From Forficula auricularia (taxonomy: Eukaryota; Arthropoda; Insecta; Dermaptera; Forficulidae), in the NCBI GenBank assembly GCA_024734495.1, contig JALMQS010000618.1, positions 310,001 through 374,000 on the forward strand: 64,000 nucleotides of DNA. The letters are read 5' to 3'. Below, piece after piece: positions 63,696 to 64,000 of the stretch. The notes beneath the pieces are model-generated. The model was not told the origin of the DNA. It made no database searches and worked only from the letters and a program-made list of their open reading frames with translations. The number at the start of each line of letters is the position of its first letter. Positions within the stretch are counted from its first letter, which is position 1. Both the position numbers and the translations under genes were made by a program.

Positions 63696-64000
63696 TTAAC
63701 AGACTTCAAAAAAGAGGAGGAGGTTCTCTATTCGACTGATTTTTTTTTTTTTTTTTTGTGCCTATGTTACCTCATATCTCCGCCAATTGTGAACCGATTT
63801 TGAAAAAAAAATTTGCATTGGGTTCAGTCTACCTTCCGATTGGTCCCATTTTTTTTTCATTTCATTTGTTAAGTTTTTTTTAGGGCCTAACTTCTTTGTT
63901 TATCAACCGATTTCGATGATTCTTTTTTTATTGAAAGGGGCTATCTTAGGGATAGTGCCATATTAATTTGGTCAAGTTCTGATGATATGATCACTATTAA
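63696..64000 (-). mobile_element. Element E, copy 3, cut by the window
   Basis: AACAGACTTCAAAAAAGAGG, T tract, ATATCTCCGCCAATTGTGAA, TTTGGTCAAGTTCTGATGAT: the same order as copy 2 at 53551. The rest lies beyond the right edge. Confidence 0.78.

Overview
The window reads as arthropod, most likely insect, nuclear DNA. Four things point that way: an insect-type long Toll receptor, an initiator plus DPE core promoter in arthropod form, a eukaryotic tRNA-Arg gene, and roughly 70% or more A+T sequence packed with eukaryotic transposon families. I cannot name the order or species from the sequence alone. No bacterial operon, CRISPR array or viral genome is visible.

Layout. At the left edge (996 down to 1, minus strand) is the start of a Toll receptor gene. 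Its signal peptide, N-terminal cysteine region and first leucine-rich repeats are present, and the reading frame runs off the window. A perfect Inr (A+1 at 1097) and a DPE at +28 to +32 give a predicted 101-nt 5' UTR. The other ~63 kb lie upstream of this gene and are almost gene-free. Supported gene-like items there are one tRNA-Arg(TCG) gene (40285-40357, minus), a decayed C-terminal piece of an RNA 3'-phosphate cyclase-like (Rcl1) gene (15895-16313, minus), one candidate spliced exon (36462-36549, minus) and a hAT transposase remnant (58611-58811, minus).

The rest is a layered transposon landscape. It holds hAT elements with 8-bp target duplications (17461-20161, 18831-20052, 29174-29976, 54797-56328, 58225-59090). 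It also holds TA-flanked mariner-like MITEs and foldbacks, a small MITE with 8-bp duplications (three full copies, one with an internal minisatellite), tRNA-derived SINEs, the widespread insect element with ends like AACCGACTTCAAAAA, and several satellites. The most notable repeat is a seven-unit tandem array (6667-8518) whose units each end in a poly-A tract. It sits inside a MITE, and a solo copy with its own target duplication lies at 35832-36055.

The recurring signal I consider most interesting is about twenty hammerhead-ribozyme-like motifs (CTGANGA, a short hairpin, then GAAA) on both strands. They look like the minimal type-I hammerheads known from Penelope-like retroelements. Several keep a pairable helix I and a two-base-pair helix III that covaries between copies. 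Six long inverted repeats carry them as divergent pairs with the same polarity each time.

All assignments come from reading the sequence. No search, folding or alignment program was run.
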